NCBI RefSeq assembly: GCF_030643785.1
Contig: NZ_CP094378.1
Span: forward strand, 868,001-932,000
DNA from: Coxiella-like endosymbiont
Lineage (GTDB): Bacteria; Pseudomonadota; Gammaproteobacteria; Coxiellales; Coxiellaceae
DNA: 64,000 nt
Direction of reading: 5' to 3'
Part shown: one piece after another, positions 40,033-51,888 of the stretch
How the letters are laid out: every line of letters starts with the position of its first letter
Position numbering within the stretch: position 1 is the stretch's first letter
Program-made: the position numbers and the translations under genes
Notes under the pieces: generated by a model
Database searches by the model: none
Told to the model about the DNA's origin: nothing
The model's input: only the letters and a program-made list of their open reading frames with translations

Positions 40033-40129
40033 TTTTTTACGAGATGCTTTGATAGTAAGTTGATGATTGAGTATTGAAAGTTTAAATTTTGGGTAGTGTA
40101 TAAGAGAGCATTTATATGAAAGAAGCAAA

Positions 40130-40520
40130 AACAGAATCATCCTTGGTGAAAATGATACGTTTGGAATAATTTGAGAATGTCATAGTATCACCCTTCACAC
40201 CACTCCATAGCATACAAGGAATACCTTGCCATCATATAAATTCTTACACCTTTTGGTTAAATTAATTGCTCCAAAACATCAGTTACTTCCTCAATGGCTT
40301 CTTTTTGAATTTGAGGTTTTGCCATTACTCAATCTACGATACGCTTGAATGATACACTTGAATTTAGATGAGCCTAATAGTTTACTCTCATACATAACAC
40401 TGCACCATAAATCTCCTTCGATCGGAAAAAGATGCTGGGCACATAAACTGCGAACTTTTACTTAGTCCAATCATATAGATATCATTTTTAGGATTGATAT
40501 TGGGAAAACGATAGGCTTTG
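40130..40520 (-). pseudogene. second FolE-like (GTP cyclohydrolase) remnant
   Basis: Reading the minus strand across frames gives IYMIGLSK near 40465, a CPASFSDR-type stretch that in another frame is LFPIEGDLWCSVMYESKLLG near 40400-40440, then AKPQIQKEAIEEVTDVLEQL near 40265-40325 and PKGVRIYMMARYSLYAMEWC near 40205-40260. The order (zinc Cys/His region, QIQE helix, PKGV strand) resembles GTP cyclohydrolase I, but the family blocks are altered, so it may be a FolE-related paralogue. Many frame breaks. Distinct from the intact folE at 11.6-12.2 kb. Confidence 0.5.
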
Positions 40521-41060
40521 GGTTGTTATTTATAGCGTCCATACAGTATTTCGAGGTTGTAACCGTTTTTGGTGTCAATAAGCAAAATTTTAAGCATAAT
40601 CGAAAACAATTTTTTTAAGTGACGCTTCCGCTATTTCTAAATATTCCTCATCTACGTGATCAGAGATATTTTTATTTGCTCGGTCAAAATTATTTTTTTC
40701 TTGTAAAAAGTTTAATTGCTCTTCAATTTTATATAAATTAATGATTTTTTATAACGACAATCAAAAAAATTTTCTTTCTTCTTCAGAAATACTTTTTTCG
40801 TAAATATCAACTCAGAAATTGGGCGTTTCATAAAGTCGGATATAAAAGATTTTAAGATGAGGGAAATCACTAAACGAAATCTGCATAGCTAGAAAGATTT
40901 CCTGGGAAATGCAATAACCAATGAGTCTGGGCCGTAAACTAAAATTTAGTTCGATTTTAACCCAATTTCCGTGAATAGAATAGTATTTAAAATGCTCGTC
41001 CATTTCTCGATGGCCGAGATCGATCTCAATTAAACGAGTGATGTATCGTTTTGTTTCTCC
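40521..41060 (-). pseudogene. upstream remains, unrecognised
   Basis: On the minus strand a 63-codon open piece (40812-41003) reads MDEHFKYYSIHGNWVKIELN and SLRPRLIGYCISQEIFLAMQ, preceded across a stop by ITRLIEIDLGHRE. Another piece near 40600-40660 reads DHVDEEYLEIAEASLKKIVF. These look like one protein but match no family I know. They could be the N-terminal part of the FolE-like paralogue's operon partner. Confidence 0.35.
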
Positions 41061-42759
41061 ATAAGGTATACCGTATCAAAACTATAAGTATATTTCAATA
41101 AATACTTCCGAATGAATATCCCCGTTGGGGGTTAAGAGAGAATGGGGGTCCCGAAAATCGGAAGGTTTTTCTAACTTAAAATAGATATAAGCGAGTTAAT
41201 TAAATGAGAATATCTTTACAGGTATGGATATAGAAAAAATGTCTTTGATGATATCCCTAAAATATCCCAGAAATTTAGAAGATTTTTTATCTACCCTTAA
41301 GGAATTTACAAGAGAAATCGCTGCTGAAGTTTTTTCGGATTTAGAAAAAAATAATTAAAGAAGAACTCGTGTTTAATGATTAACAATTATAAAAATTATT
41401 TATCAAGGAAGATAGATCACTTAGTTATGGGGATTCTTTATATATTGCTTGTCAAAAAGAACACAGATAGCTAGATATATTCCTTCATTGATCATGAAGG
41501 AATTAAGAGAATGCTTGACTTATCTTCAATGTTACCTGAAGTGAAAAATAAGCGTTGATCAAGTGGTTGAAGCTATGGAATTAATTAGAAATGGAGGGGA
41601 TAATCCAGAATTTAATGAACAGGTTGATGATGAAGAAATTACAGAAGAATTTGAAGTTGTTAAATTTGTGGAAAATGTTCCTGTTGAAATTGGGTCAAAA
41701 GAAGAATGTATCTCTGGAAGTTATTATTAATGCTGTTCAGGATACTTTGAGCGAAGAATATCTGAATATAATATATATATAGACTCATACTTCTATAATT
41801 TGTAAATAATTATAGAGATGCTATGAGAGGAGTTAGTAACTCCGATAGTAGGGAAATTTTGACTTGGTTTTATCAAGAGGTGCTTCCAGAAATAAAGAGT
41901 ATAAAAGAAAGATCATCTATTCTTCCATAGGAAGAATGGTTCTTTTCCACAAGTCTTCCTTTCTTCCTTGTGAGGAATGGGTACTCTCGAAATCTTCTAT
42001 AGAAGATTTAATGCGAGATTGTAAAAAAAGACGGTTAGAAGCTGTAAAATCTTATCATGCTGATATGATTACTGATAATCGGATTGATTCAAATGAATTA
42101 GCGAATTATAAAAAACTATTTAAAAAATCACGTAAACACAATCATATCACTATTGTTGAATGGCTTCAGGAGATAATCCCCTAAGAGGTATTCGATCAGT
42201 GGGTTGAAAATCCAAAACCTTTTTATAAAGCGATTGAAAATAATGCGCGAAAAACTATAGCTTGGTACAGAGCTATTAAACCCAAAAAATTTTAAGATAT
42301 TAATTTCTGTAATATGGCATTTTTTACAGCATGTAAATGTAATTAGCGCCACTTTGAACTTGCCAAGAAAATCTTTCAATATATCTCGGAGAACTATAAA
42401 CAAGTATTGTTAGTTTTTAATCAATACAACGAAAATTGTTAATCACCATAGAAATTAATCAATTTGGTAAGAATCGTCAGGTTTCTACTGATCTTGATGT
42501 AGCGAGGAAAAATAACCACGAGTGTTTGGAAAATTGGCTGAATTAAAAGATGCAAGAGTTAGGACTCCTGGAGGCTAAGGGCAGTGTAGTTTCTCAAACA
42601 GAGAATTGTAATCGGCTTTTTAATTCTACCAGTGGGCCTTCTGAGTATCCCACCGAATCTGATTTCGCGGAAACTTTTTCTTCTAGTCCTGAGTGTACTC
42701 TACTCTGTACACGACAAAATAAAAAGCTCATTTTCGTCCTTTAAGGGGAGAGTGTTAAT
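41061..42759 (+). pseudogene. decayed unrecognised + strand gene(s)
   Basis: Short open pieces follow each other on the + strand: ISLKYPRNLEDFLSTLKEFT near 41248-41310, a 63-codon piece at 41591-41782, a 106-codon piece at 41864-42184 (RGASRNKEYKRKIIYSSIGR; SIEDLMRDCKKRRLEAVKSY; HNHITIVEWLQEIIP) continuing as VENPKPFYKAIENNARKTIA near 42205-42250, and a serine-rich piece at 42550-42744. They are hydrophilic and helix-rich with no signal or membrane segment. They may be a former host-directed protein, but no motif proves it. Confidence 0.4.
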
Positions 42760-42827
42760 ACTACTTTAAGCTTCCTAGGGTACATTTAATAAGAGATTAA
42801 AAAAAGGGGGGGAATGAGGAAGATTAT

Positions 42828-42848
42828 TAGCATAACCGTAGCATAACC
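42828..42848. repeat. tandem duplication, TAGCATAACC twice
   Basis: TAGCATAACC recurs after one intervening G in the mltD upstream region. Confidence 0.7.
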
Positions 42849-43395
42849 TTTTATTGCTGTTGAGAATTGCTAGTGCAGTGTTACCGATGTCCTGCGTATT
42901 CTTATATGGTTTTCGAGTCACAAGCAAATTTTAAACCAAATGCTCTCCAATGCTGTTCCCTATCAATACTGTTCCCTATATTTACTATGTATATGAGCAA
43001 ACTTAACAAAGGCATAATATGCCTGCCGAATTTGCACTGTTGCCGATGCTCGAAAGGGGTTATGATCCATTTTGCTTATTCAGCAGTGGGAGCTCTACAG
43101 ATTTATCGCAGATGATGCCGGGTACGGCATCCAGTTTATAGCTCGAGATCAATTGGTGGTATGACGCCAGGAGAGGCACTGTAGTAGCTACTCTCAGGCT
43201 GCTTTAAATTATTTATCTCTATTTACAGAGTACTTTTCATGATTGGATGGCCACTATGGCCGCCTTATGATGCAGGAGTTGACGTGCACCAAGTAGCTCT
43301 CAACAATACAACGCACGTATGGGCTGTAGCACCAATTTCTGGGACTTGCCCCACCACTCTCCCTAATGAGACTCTTGGGAGTATGTACCAAAATT

Positions 43396-43428
43396 ATTAG
43401 CTCTGGCGTTTTATTAGCTCTGGCGTTT
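43396..43428. repeat. tandem duplication, about 2 x 17 bases plus a partial copy
   Basis: ATTAGCTCTGGCGTTT is repeated, and a further partial ATTAGGCGTTTA follows at 43429-43440, within the mltD remnant. The family has a single LLALAFI-type segment here. Confidence 0.8.
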
Positions 43429-43852
43429 ATTAGGCGTTTATTATTAGAAATGCAGCCCTCAGCCCTATACCCCCCGATTGCCCTTATTTTTCCTCTTTTA
43501 ATACGAATTCTCAAATTGATCGCGGTGTAGCTGCGCGGTTAGCTGGAGTTTCACCAAAGGTAATTCATTAATTAAATCCTGAGATACTCCGTTGGACCAC
43601 AAACCCAGCCGGCGTTTATACCTTGTTGATTCCTTAATGATAAATGAAATCTTTATTAAGAATAATTTAGAGGCTTTAGTTGGGAAAGAGCAGGTAACTT
43701 GGTAGTATCATGAGGTACGAATATACGAATAGGAGAAATTTTACAAAGCATTGCTCATATTTACCACTAAACATAACTCCTAAATTCTTGGATTTCTTTA
43801 GACTGCGTGATAAAGTGTGGATCGTTAAAGTTTGAAAAGCGGAGAAATAGCA

Positions 43853-44266
43853 TTGGATTTAGATGCTACCAAGCGCAGTATCGTTGCTGTAGTGATTGCT
43901 TTAATTGTAGTAATTGCTGTTTATTTATCGGTTCCACCACTTAAGCTTGCCCCTCAAGGTATTTTTTTGCCAACGGCTCCGCTAGCCGTGCCTACTTCTC
44001 TGGACCAAGTGAATTTTTATAATCCCGTAACAGTCCTGTATGCATATAAACAGCTCGGTTATATGAATGTTGAATATTCTTCGAAAGAAGCTACTCCGGA
44101 GGGAGAGGCGCAAATTCAACAATATGTCAAAAAAATGGCGGCACAAGGTGGGGCTAATGGAATTATCGTGACTCTGTTTGGCCATACTATCCCTGGGGCC
44201 GTAAAAGGAGAGTTATCCTCCTATATTTTCCGAGGCATTGCTATTTATGCTGTCCCTAACATTTAA
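43853..44266 (+). CDS. single-pass membrane protein, unknown
   Basis: From TTG 43853 (GGAGAA at 43841-43846 gives a well-spaced ribosome site; the longer TTG start at 43832 has none) a 138-codon frame encodes an N-terminal membrane helix (SIVAVVIALIVVIAVYLSVP), then a proline-rich stretch and a soluble domain reading FYNPVTVLYAYKQLGYMNVE followed by GEAQIQQYVKKMAAQGGANG and IIVTLFGHTIPG. I do not recognise a family. The clean frame and position 18 bases before lepB suggest a small envelope protein in an operon with it. A lipoprotein start is not seen. Confidence 0.7.
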   Translation: MDLDATKRSIVAVVIALIVVIAVYLSVPPLKLAPQGIFLPTAPLAVPTSLDQVNFYNPVTVLYAYKQLGYMNVEYSSKEATPEGEAQIQQYVKKMAAQGGANGIIVTLFGHTIPGAVKGELSSYIFRGIAIYAVPNI

Positions 44267-44284
44267 TAAGAGAACTTAATTAAA

Positions 44285-45064
44285 ATGGTTTTTGATTTTC
44301 TTAATATTTTATCGTTATTGACTATTTTTTCTGGGATAATTTGCTTAGTTGATATTATATGGCGTCGCGTAAAAAAAATACCTATCGAGAAAAATGGTAA
44401 ACATCCACTGATTATCGATTATGCACGTTCTTTTTTCCCTATTTTATTAATTGTATTAATTATTCGCTCATTATTATTCCAACCTTACCGAGTTCCGACG
44501 GGATCTTTAGAGCCCACGATTATGCCGGGGGATTTAATTTTAGTTAATCAATATAATTATGGATTATATTTTCCCTTATGGAATAAAAAATTTGTTACTA
44601 TCGGCGAGCCTAAGAGAGGACAAATCGCTTTGCTCCGATGGATGGTTAATCCAGCTGTTACTTTTGTCAAACGTGTTATTGGACTTCCCGGCGATCATAT
44701 TAGTTATCAAAACAAAGTTCTCTCTATTAACGGCAAAAAGATTTCTCAGAGATTTATCAAGGATACACTTGAAATTGGTGATGATGGTAAAACCTGGAAA
44801 GCTAAAGAGTATGAAGAAAATCTAGATGGGATTAAGCATTTAATTCTCTGTCGCCCCGATCGCTTCGCTCAAAATTTTAAAGACCTTTTAGTACCTAAAG
44901 GTAAATATTTCGTAATGGGCGATAATCGAGATGACAGCGATGATAGCCGGTCATGGGGATTTGTCTCAGCCAATGCCTTTATTGGACGTACTTTATTTGT
45001 GTGGATGAGTTGGGATTCTCACAACCGCCGTGTCCGTTGGCACCGTATCGGTAATCGATTATAG
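44285..45064 (+). CDS. lepB: signal peptidase I
   Basis: LepB cleaves secretory signal peptides outside the inner membrane. The 259-residue protein has two N-terminal helices (about residues 5-25 and 51-63), then YRVPTGSLEPTIMPGD with the nucleophile Ser74, VKRVIGLPGDHI with the general base Lys129, and the box E MGDNRDDSDDSRSWGFV. All catalytic parts are intact. An A8 run near 44371 is present in frame, which shows that long homopolymers can be read correctly in this assembly. Partner genes upstream are unknown. Confidence 0.95.
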   Translation: MVFDFLNILSLLTIFSGIICLVDIIWRRVKKIPIEKNGKHPLIIDYARSFFPILLIVLIIRSLLFQPYRVPTGSLEPTIMPGDLILVNQYNYGLYFPLWNKKFVTIGEPKRGQIALLRWMVNPAVTFVKRVIGLPGDHISYQNKVLSINGKKISQRFIKDTLEIGDDGKTWKAKEYEENLDGIKHLILCRPDRFAQNFKDLLVPKGKYFVMGDNRDDSDDSRSWGFVSANAFIGRTLFVWMSWDSHNRRVRWHRIGNRL

Positions 45065-45069
45065 AAATT

Positions 45070-46455
45070 TTAAAGTCCCACCATTTTTTGAGAATTAATA
45101 GCTTTCTCAAACTCTTCGGCCGTCAAATATTTTAATTTCAACGCGGCTTCTTTAAGTGTGAGTCCCTCTTTATAAGCTTTCTTGGCGATTTCAGATGCTT
45201 TATCGTAACCAATAATTTGGTTTAAGGCAGTCACGAGCATTAAAGAATTTCTAAGATAGGCATCAATTTTTTCTTTATGCGGTTCAATACCAATGGCGCA
45301 ATGATCATTGAAAGAGCGGCAACTATCTGTCAATAAATAGATGGATTGAATTAAATTGTATGCCATTACTGGTTTGAAAACATTTAATTCAAAATTACCC
45401 TGAGATCCTGCAATCGTAATTGTCGCGTCGTTTCCCATTACTTGTACGCATACCATTGTTAGAGCTTCAGATTGGGTTGGATTTACTTTTCCTGGCATGC
45501 TCGAGGAGCCTGGTTCATTTTCCGGAATAAAAATTTCTCCAATTCCACAACGAGGTCCCGAGGCTAACCACCTAATATCATTAGCAATTTTCATTAATGA
45601 GCAAGCGAGTGTTTTTAAAACCCCGCTCACCAACACAATTTCATCGTGTGCTGCTAATGCTCCAAATTTATTGGGAGCAGAGTAAAAAGATAATTTTGTC
45701 AATTTTGCAATATGTTCCGTTACTTTTTCAGCAAATTGGGGTGGCGCATTTAGCCCTGTACCAACGGCAGTTCCCCCTAATGCTAATCGATAAAGAACAA
45801 GTAAAACATTAGTAATTGCTTCTAAACTATGATCCAATTGCGCCACATAACCTGAAAATTCTTGGCCTAAAGTAAGAGGGACAGCATCTTGTAAATGAGT
45901 TCGCCCTACTTTAATAATATGAGCGAAAGCATTGGATTTTTCTTGCAAGGTATTCCGTAAGGTTTTTACAGCTGGTATAAGTTGATGAGCGATCATTTCA
46001 GCACAAGCAATATGCATGACGGTTGGAAAGGTATCATTTGATGATTGGGATTTATTAACATCATCATTGGGATGAATAGGATTTTTGCTTCCGAGTTTTC
46101 CACCTGCTAATTCAATAGCTCGGTTGCTAATAACCTCATTAATATTCATATTAGTTTGGGTGCCACTGCCGGTTTGCCATACTTTCAGTGGAAAATGGTC
46201 GTTTAATTTACCTTCGATAACTTCGTCAGCCGCTTGAATAATATAAGTTAAAATTTCTGAAGAGAGTTTACCCAATTCATTGTTAGTGAGGGCAGCCGCC
46301 TTTTTTAAAATTCCAAAAGCTCGAATAAGCTCAGGCGGCATAGTTTCTCGGCCGATGGCGAAATTAATTAATGAACGCTGGGATTGTGCTCCATAATACT
46401 TATCAGCGGGAACTTCAATTTCCCCCATACTATCCTTTTCAATTCGTGTGACCAT
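45070..46455 (-). CDS. fumC: fumarase class II
   Basis: The 461-residue TCA-cycle enzyme hydrates fumarate to L-malate. The N-terminus has [20 protein letters not shown] and the substrate site [38 protein letters not shown] and the signature [14 protein letters not shown] are present. The catalytic serine (in GSSSMPG) and histidine (in GRTHLQDA) are in place. It converges on lepB with stops close together. Downstream of its start lies tRNA-Arg. No lesion is visible. Confidence 0.96.
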   Translation of the reverse strand: MVTRIEKDSMGEIEVPADKYYGAQSQRSLINFAIGRETMPPELIRAFGILKKAAALTNNELGKLSSEILTYIIQAADEVIEGKLNDHFPLKVWQTGSGTQTNMNINEVISNRAIELAGGKLGSKNPIHPNDDVNKSQSSNDTFPTVMHIACAEMIAHQLIPAVKTLRNTLQEKSNAFAHIIKVGRTHLQDAVPLTLGQEFSGYVAQLDHSLEAITNVLLVLYRLALGGTAVGTGLNAPPQFAEKVTEHIAKLTKLSFYSAPNKFGALAAHDEIVLVSGVLKTLACSLMKIANDIRWLASGPRCGIGEIFIPENEPGSSSMPGKVNPTQSEALTMVCVQVMGNDATITIAGSQGNFELNVFKPVMAYNLIQSIYLLTDSCRSFNDHCAIGIEPHKEKIDAYLRNSLMLVTALNQIIGYDKASEIAKKAYKEGLTLKEAALKLKYLTAEEFEKAINSQKMVGL

Positions 46456-46479
46456 AATTAATTACCTCAATTTTTATAA

Positions 46480-46556
46480 TGGTGCCCCGGACAGGATTTG
46501 AACCTGCGACCTGTCTCTTAGGAGGAGACTGCGCTATCCAACTGTGCCACCGGGGC
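46480..46556 (-). tRNA. tRNA-Arg (anticodon CCT)
   Basis: The minus strand folds into a 77-base tRNA including CCA. Acceptor GCCCCGG/CCGGGGC is perfect, the anticodon stem GTCTC/GAGAC encloses CTCCTAA (anticodon CCT, reading AGG), and the T arm carries GGTTCAAATCC. The encoded CCA at 46480-46482 contrasts with the two other tRNAs in this window. Confidence 0.96.
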
Positions 46557-46644
46557 TTATTAAGAAACTAAGAAACTTTGATATATAATGATATCATAGG
46601 ATTATTTTATTGGCAGGAAGCATCTTACAGGGGTGTATCTTAAA

Positions 46645-47690
46645 ATGACAAAACGCAAGGGCCTGATTTGGTTTGTGTTATTGTTGTTTCTGTTTTAATC
46701 CTGATATTACTCTTAGTTTTACTTTTCCATGCCGCCCTGCGGGGGTTATCTTATTAAAAGAGTTACTGAAGAGAGGATATGTTCCTCCACTTGTTATACC
46801 GTCTCAGTGACGAAAGCAATCCGTGAAAATTGGCAGCTAGTATTAACGTCGGTAGGTAGTAGTTTAGCAGGAATAAACGGCGTCAATGTCAGCTCAGAAG
46901 TGATCGGAACAATTATAGGAATTAATTTTGAATCCGGTAAATTAGTTGAAAGAGGGAAATTCTTAATTTAGCTCGATAATTCTACGGATATCCAAAATTT
47001 AAAAAACAAGCACAACACTCAACTTAAATCGAATTGTTTATGGGCAAAGAGCAGCTTTATTTAAGGTAGTTGCAATTTCGCAAAGCGATTATGATCAAGC
47101 GTTGGAAAATTTACAGCGATCCGAAGCTCAAATTAACAATCTATATTAGTTGCTATCAGTCAAAAAAATGTTCGTGCTTCTTTTCCCAGAAAAATTGATA
47201 TTTGACAGATTAATTTGGGCCCAATATGTTAATGTAGGAGAAAATCTAGTTAGCTTGCAATCACTGAATTCTTTATACGTGAATTTTTCTTTACTCTAAC
47301 AATATTTGAAAGATTCGTTGTTGAATTAAAAAATTACGGCTATTAATGTGCTTGTCACTGAAGAAATCACTGAAGAAACTCGTAATATTAATCTTCAAGG
47401 GACGCTTCCCAATGAGAATTATTGTCTTTATCCCCGAGTATTTGTCGAAGTAACGGTTTACTTGCCAGAAGAAAAACAAGTAATTACTGTCCCGCAAACG
47501 GCCGTTAGTTATTCTTTATATGGTGATACAGTATTTTTTGTGGAATTGGGCACAGATGCAAAAGACAATTCTGTTTTGATTTCTCGGTAACGAGCAGCAG
47601 CGATTGGTGATATAGAAAATAATAAAGTAATTATAAAAAGGTATAAAGGCTGGCGAATAAGTAATGACTTCAGGTCAAAATAAACTGCAG
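46645..47690 (+). pseudogene. RND efflux membrane fusion protein, broken
   Basis: From ATG 46645 the + strand starts MTKRKGLIWFVLLLFLF (membrane helix), then ENWQLVLTSVGSSLAGINGV and NVSSEVIGTIIGINFESGKL near 46830-46960 (first lipoyl half), and later RNINLQGTLPNENYCLYPRV then FVEVTVYLPEEKQVITVPQT near 47385-47500, the beta-barrel and membrane-proximal blocks of AcrA/MexA-type adaptors. Central hairpin pieces are shifted. It precedes the dead RND gene on the same strand. A duplication at 47355-47378 lies in the C-terminal half. Confidence 0.75.
47355..47378. repeat. tandem duplication, 2 x 12 bases
   Basis: TCACTGAAGAAA occurs twice in direct succession in the dead adaptor gene. Confidence 0.85.
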
Positions 47691-47764
47691 GACGGTACCA
47701 CCCCGTTAAAATTCATAATAGTGTGGTATTATAAACAAGCATCGAAATCTGCAACTTTGACAGG

Positions 47765-49550
47765 AAGCTAATAACCAGATTTACTAACATATTTATTGCG
47801 CGACCCATTCTCGCCGTTGTGGTGAGTGTGATTATTTTCATTTTTGGGTTGCATGCCATTACGAAAATGGAGGTACGCCAATACCCAAAAATGGATAATA
47901 CACTCATTACAATCAGCACCTCTTATCTGGGGGAATCAGCTTCATTAGTAGAAGGTTTTATTACAACTCAAATTGAAAAATCAATTGCTGGCTCTAAAGG
48001 TATCAATTAGATGACCTCCACGAGCACTCAAGGTACCAGCAAAATTAATGTTTATTAAACTTAATTTTCACTCTAACGTTGCTTTTACTGATATTATGAG
48101 TGATGTTGCTCAAGTGCAAAATGATCTGCCTAAAGAATCTTAATTGCCCGTTATTCAAAAACTAACGGAAACGCAAACAGCATTAATGTATATTGGTTTT
48201 ACAAGTGATCAAATGACTACGGTGCAAATTAATGATTATTTGACTCGAGTCGTTCAACCTAAAATTGAAACGGTTTTTTTGGTCTCCCAAGTGTGGATTT
48301 TAGTGGTGAACCTTTTTTGCTATGCGAATTTGGTTAGATACTCGACGCATGGCTGCTCTTAATGTGACTCCTGAAGATGTAGTTGATGCTTTGTTAGCTA
48401 ATAATTTTCAATCAGTGGAGCGGAGAAACAAATAAAAAAATGATTTTATTACGCTTTACATTCAAGCAAAGACCGACGTTCAAAACATCCAGTCGTTTGG
48501 AACTTAGTAATCAAACAAGAAAAAAATACTCTAATTTGAATACATGACATCGGGCGCGCGTTAAAAAAATATTATCCGACCTTATACATTAGAGATTCAA
48601 TTTTTGAAGTTTTAAAAACTATTCTAGAAACTATATATAATTGTTGTTATTTTTATTTTGCTAGATTCCATCCGGCCCATGACCATTCCTGTAGTTACTA
48701 TTCTACTTTTTTAATCAGTGTTTGTTTTTTTTGTGTGGTTCTTAGGTTATTCAATTAATTTATTGACATTATTAGCGATGGTGTTAGCGATTGGCTTAGT
48801 TGTTGATGATACGATTATTGTTGTTAAAAATGTGTTTCAACATGTTGAAGAAAGGATGAATGGTTTTCATGCAGGCTATTAAAGGAGCCCGAGAAATTGT
48901 TTTACCTATCATTTCTATGACGTTAACACTGGCAGCAGTTTATGTTTCGATTGGATTTATGACAGGGTTAACAAGAGCTCTCTTTACTGAATTCGCATTT
49001 ACTTTAACAAGAACTGTGATTGTATACGGAATTATTGCACTAACCTTGTCACCAAGGATGTGTTCTCGATTATTAATTCCCAATATTAAAAAGCAACCTT
49101 ATGTTCAATGGGTTGATCGGACATTCGATCGCATGAAGCAATTTTGTTCTCGGTGATTATCAGCTGTTTTGGATCATCATCCATTAATTGTTGTTTTAGC
49201 TATTGCGGTTTTAGCGAGTTGTTTTCTTTTTTATACTAATACCACTTCAGAACTAGTAGCCCCTGAAGAAGAATCAAGGAGTTTTATTTATTCAAACCCC
49301 AATGCCCCCCAATACGCCAATATTGATGATATTGAGACTTATTCGGATGATTACGCTCAAATTTTAACTTCCTTCACTTAAGAATTATTTCGTAATTAAT
49401 GGCTTTGGAACTATAAATACAATATTAGCTGGAATGATTATGAAGCCATGGGACTAACGAGTATAAACTCAGAAAGAAGCACAACAGTTTTTGCAACCCG
49501 CACTCAATAAGTGGATTTCGGGTGGGAAAGGTGATTGTATTCCGCACATC
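47765..49550 (+). pseudogene. RND efflux pump inner-membrane subunit, broken and shortened
   Basis: AcrB/MdtB-type transporters have about 1000 residues; here roughly 600 codons of length remain. Pieces read: IFIARPILAVVV-type helix 1, then VIIFIFGLHAITKMEVRQYP near 47830-47890, ISTSYLGESASLVEGFITTQ, LMYIGFTSDQMTTVQINDYL near 48185-48245, MAALNVTPEDVVDALLANNF near 48350-48410, GYSINLLTLLAMVLAIGLVV near 48745-48805 (helix 4), and EIVLPIISMTLTLAAVYVSI near 48893-48955. Multiple stops and an internal deletion are evident. Together with the adaptor remnant, the pump is lost. Confidence 0.8.
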
Positions 49551-49698
49551 CCGACATGGCAGCAAAGAAGCAACTAACCATAAGGATTTTATCTATTTCT
49601 TTTCTCCTTTGATTCATCTCCTTTGATTTGTAATTATAATAAATAGTATAGATGAGTTATTATCTAACTCGCGAAAAGTCAATCAAAAGGGGGAGTCA

Positions 49699-51860
49699 GT
49701 GGTTAAACCCTATCGAAAAAAGGATCCCTACCATGAGCGGGAAGCGTCTTTATATAAGCATCCCGTTCCCAGCAGAGAACTTATTATCCAATATTTGAAA
49801 GAAATCAATCGCCCGGTTAGTTTCAAACATTTACTAACAGCTTTTGAGTTGAAAAAATCAGAAGAAAAAGAAGGATTGCATCGACGCTTAGTGGCAATGA
49901 CTCGGGATGGTCAGCTTATCACAAATCGATGTGGTAGTTATGCTTTAGTTCAAGAAATGGAATTAATTCGAGGGCGTGTTCAAGCTCATCGAGATGGTTT
50001 TGGATTTTTAATTCCCGACAATGGCTCGGGAGATATTTTTTTGCCAGCCCGAGAAATTCGTATAGTATTTACGGATGACGTGGTTTTAGTTCGCCTTACC
50101 AATCGAGGAGAGCGAAGACGTGAGGGGGCCATTGTTGAGGTATTGGAGCGAAATACTCACCAAGTTGTAGGGCGCTATTTTGAAGAAAGTGGTATTGCTT
50201 TTGTTGATCCGGATAATAAGCTAATCACTCAGGAAATTTTAATTCCTTTCGGACAGCAGGGTAAAGCTCAACCTGGCCAATTCGTCGTTGCTGAAATAAC
50301 AGCACAACCAAGCAAACGACGACAAGCATTAGGACGAATAATAGAAATTCTTGGTGATCACCTAACTCCGGGCATGGAGGTAGAACTTGCTATTCGTTCC
50401 TATGAACTTCCTTATCAATGGTCTGCGGAAGTACTCCGAGAAGCAAAACAGTTATCTGTTGAGGTACTGGAGCACGATAAAGCGGAACGAAATGATTTAC
50501 GCCATCTGGCATTAGTAACCATCGACGGGGAAGACGCTAAGGATTTTGATGACGCTGTTTATTGTAAACCGACAAAAAACGGATTCGTGCTTTATGTAGC
50601 TATTGCTGATGTTGCACATTATGTAAAATTAGGCAGCACCTTAGATCAAGAAGCCGAAGTACGGGGTAATTCGGTATATTTTCCGGAAAAAGTTATACCT
50701 ATGTTGCCAGAAGCGCTGTCAAATAATCTCTGTTCGCTTCGCCCCCACCAAGATCGATTAGCCGTCGTTTGCGAAATGCATATTTCCTCGGAAGGGCAAA
50801 TAAAAACCTATCAGTTTTATCGGGCAGTTATTCATTCTCACGCTCGATTAACTTATAACCAAGTGGCAGCCATGTTGCGAGGTGAAAAAACCAAAAATTC
50901 AGAAATGATACCCCACATTAAAAATTTATATAGGTTGTATCAAAAATTATTAAAACAACGGGTAAAACGGGGAACCATTGAATTCAATACGACTGAGACT
51001 CGAATTGAATTTGATCAGAGAGGTAAAATTAAACGGATCGTTCCAGTGGTTCGTAATGAAGCGCATCGGATCATTGAAGAGTGCATGTTAATTACCAATG
51101 TGTCAGCTTCGCATTTCTTGCAGGAAGGAAATATCCCCACTTTATATCGAGTTCATGAAGGACCGGACGAACAAAAATTGCACGATCTTAAGCAATTTCT
51201 TCGGGCATTTGGACTTCGATTAACTGGAGGGGATAAGCCAACGTCTATGGATTATGCAAAATTATTACTTCGAATTGAAAAACGTCCTGATGCACACTTG
51301 ATACAAACCGTTATGTTACGCTCCTTGCGTCAAGCTATTTACACTCCCGAGAACGTAGGTCATTTCAGTTTATCCTATGAAGGGTACTGTCATTTTACTT
51401 CTCCTATTCGACGTTATCCTGACTTAATTGTTCACCGGGGAGTTTGTCACCGGTTGCAAAAAAATCAGTGAAGAAGTTCCCTTATGATGAACTAAAGTTG
51501 ACAGTTTTGGGTGAACATTGCTCCATGTCGGAGCGGCGAGCGGATCGAGCCACCCGAGATGCGGTAGATTGGCTGAAATGTGAGTATATGCTGAATAAAG
51601 TGGGTCAAGCGTTTGATGGCCGCATCTTGGATGTTACTGGATTCGGTGTATTTGTGGAATTAGACAAAATCTATGTTGAAGGTTTGGTTCATGTAACGGC
51701 ATTGAAGAATGATTACTATCATTATGACCCCATCCATCATCTCTTGCGAGGAAAGCGTAGCGGCCGAACTTACCGTCTGGGTGATCCGCTTCGGGTCATT
51801 GTAGTTCGTGTAGACCTGGATGAGCGCAAAATCGACTTTGTGGTTGAAGAGGAAAATTAG
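49699..51860 (+). CDS. rnr: ribonuclease R, one-base frameshift at an A7 run
   Basis: RNase R is a 3'-5' exoribonuclease that degrades structured RNA. GTG 49699 has the ribosome site AGGGGGAG. The first 590 codons contain the N-terminal helix-turn-helix, two cold-shock domains (GFGFLIPDNGSGDIFLP), and the RNB domain with the catalytic aspartates of IDGEDAKDFDDAVYC and the YCHFTSPIRRYPDLIVHR block. The frame then stops at TGA, but adding one A to the A7 run at 51458-51464 continues it as KKSVKKFPYDELKLTVL and on to the S1 domain (GRILDVTGFGVFVEL) and its end at 51860. Apart from this single base it is complete. Confidence 0.92.
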
Positions 51861-51888
51861 TTATAGAATACGCATTACTGGGGTATGA

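Larger units (their letters stand above)
42760..43640 (+). pseudogene. mltD: membrane-bound lytic murein transglycosylase D remnant
   Basis: MltD cleaves peptidoglycan glycan strands. Across frames the + strand shows FAYSAVGALQI near 43070-43105, the PGTASSLxLEINWWYDARRD-type block near 43120-43165, LNYLSLFTEYF-HDWMATMAAL-type near 43205-43255, and SQIDRGVAARLAGVSPKVIH near 43514-43570, followed by LNPEILRWTTNPAGVYTLLI, the LysM-like C-terminal part. A glutamate-containing ESGYDP block (catalytic) is visible near 43050. Frame breaks and duplications (42828-42848, 43396-43428) destroy it. Confidence 0.75.
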
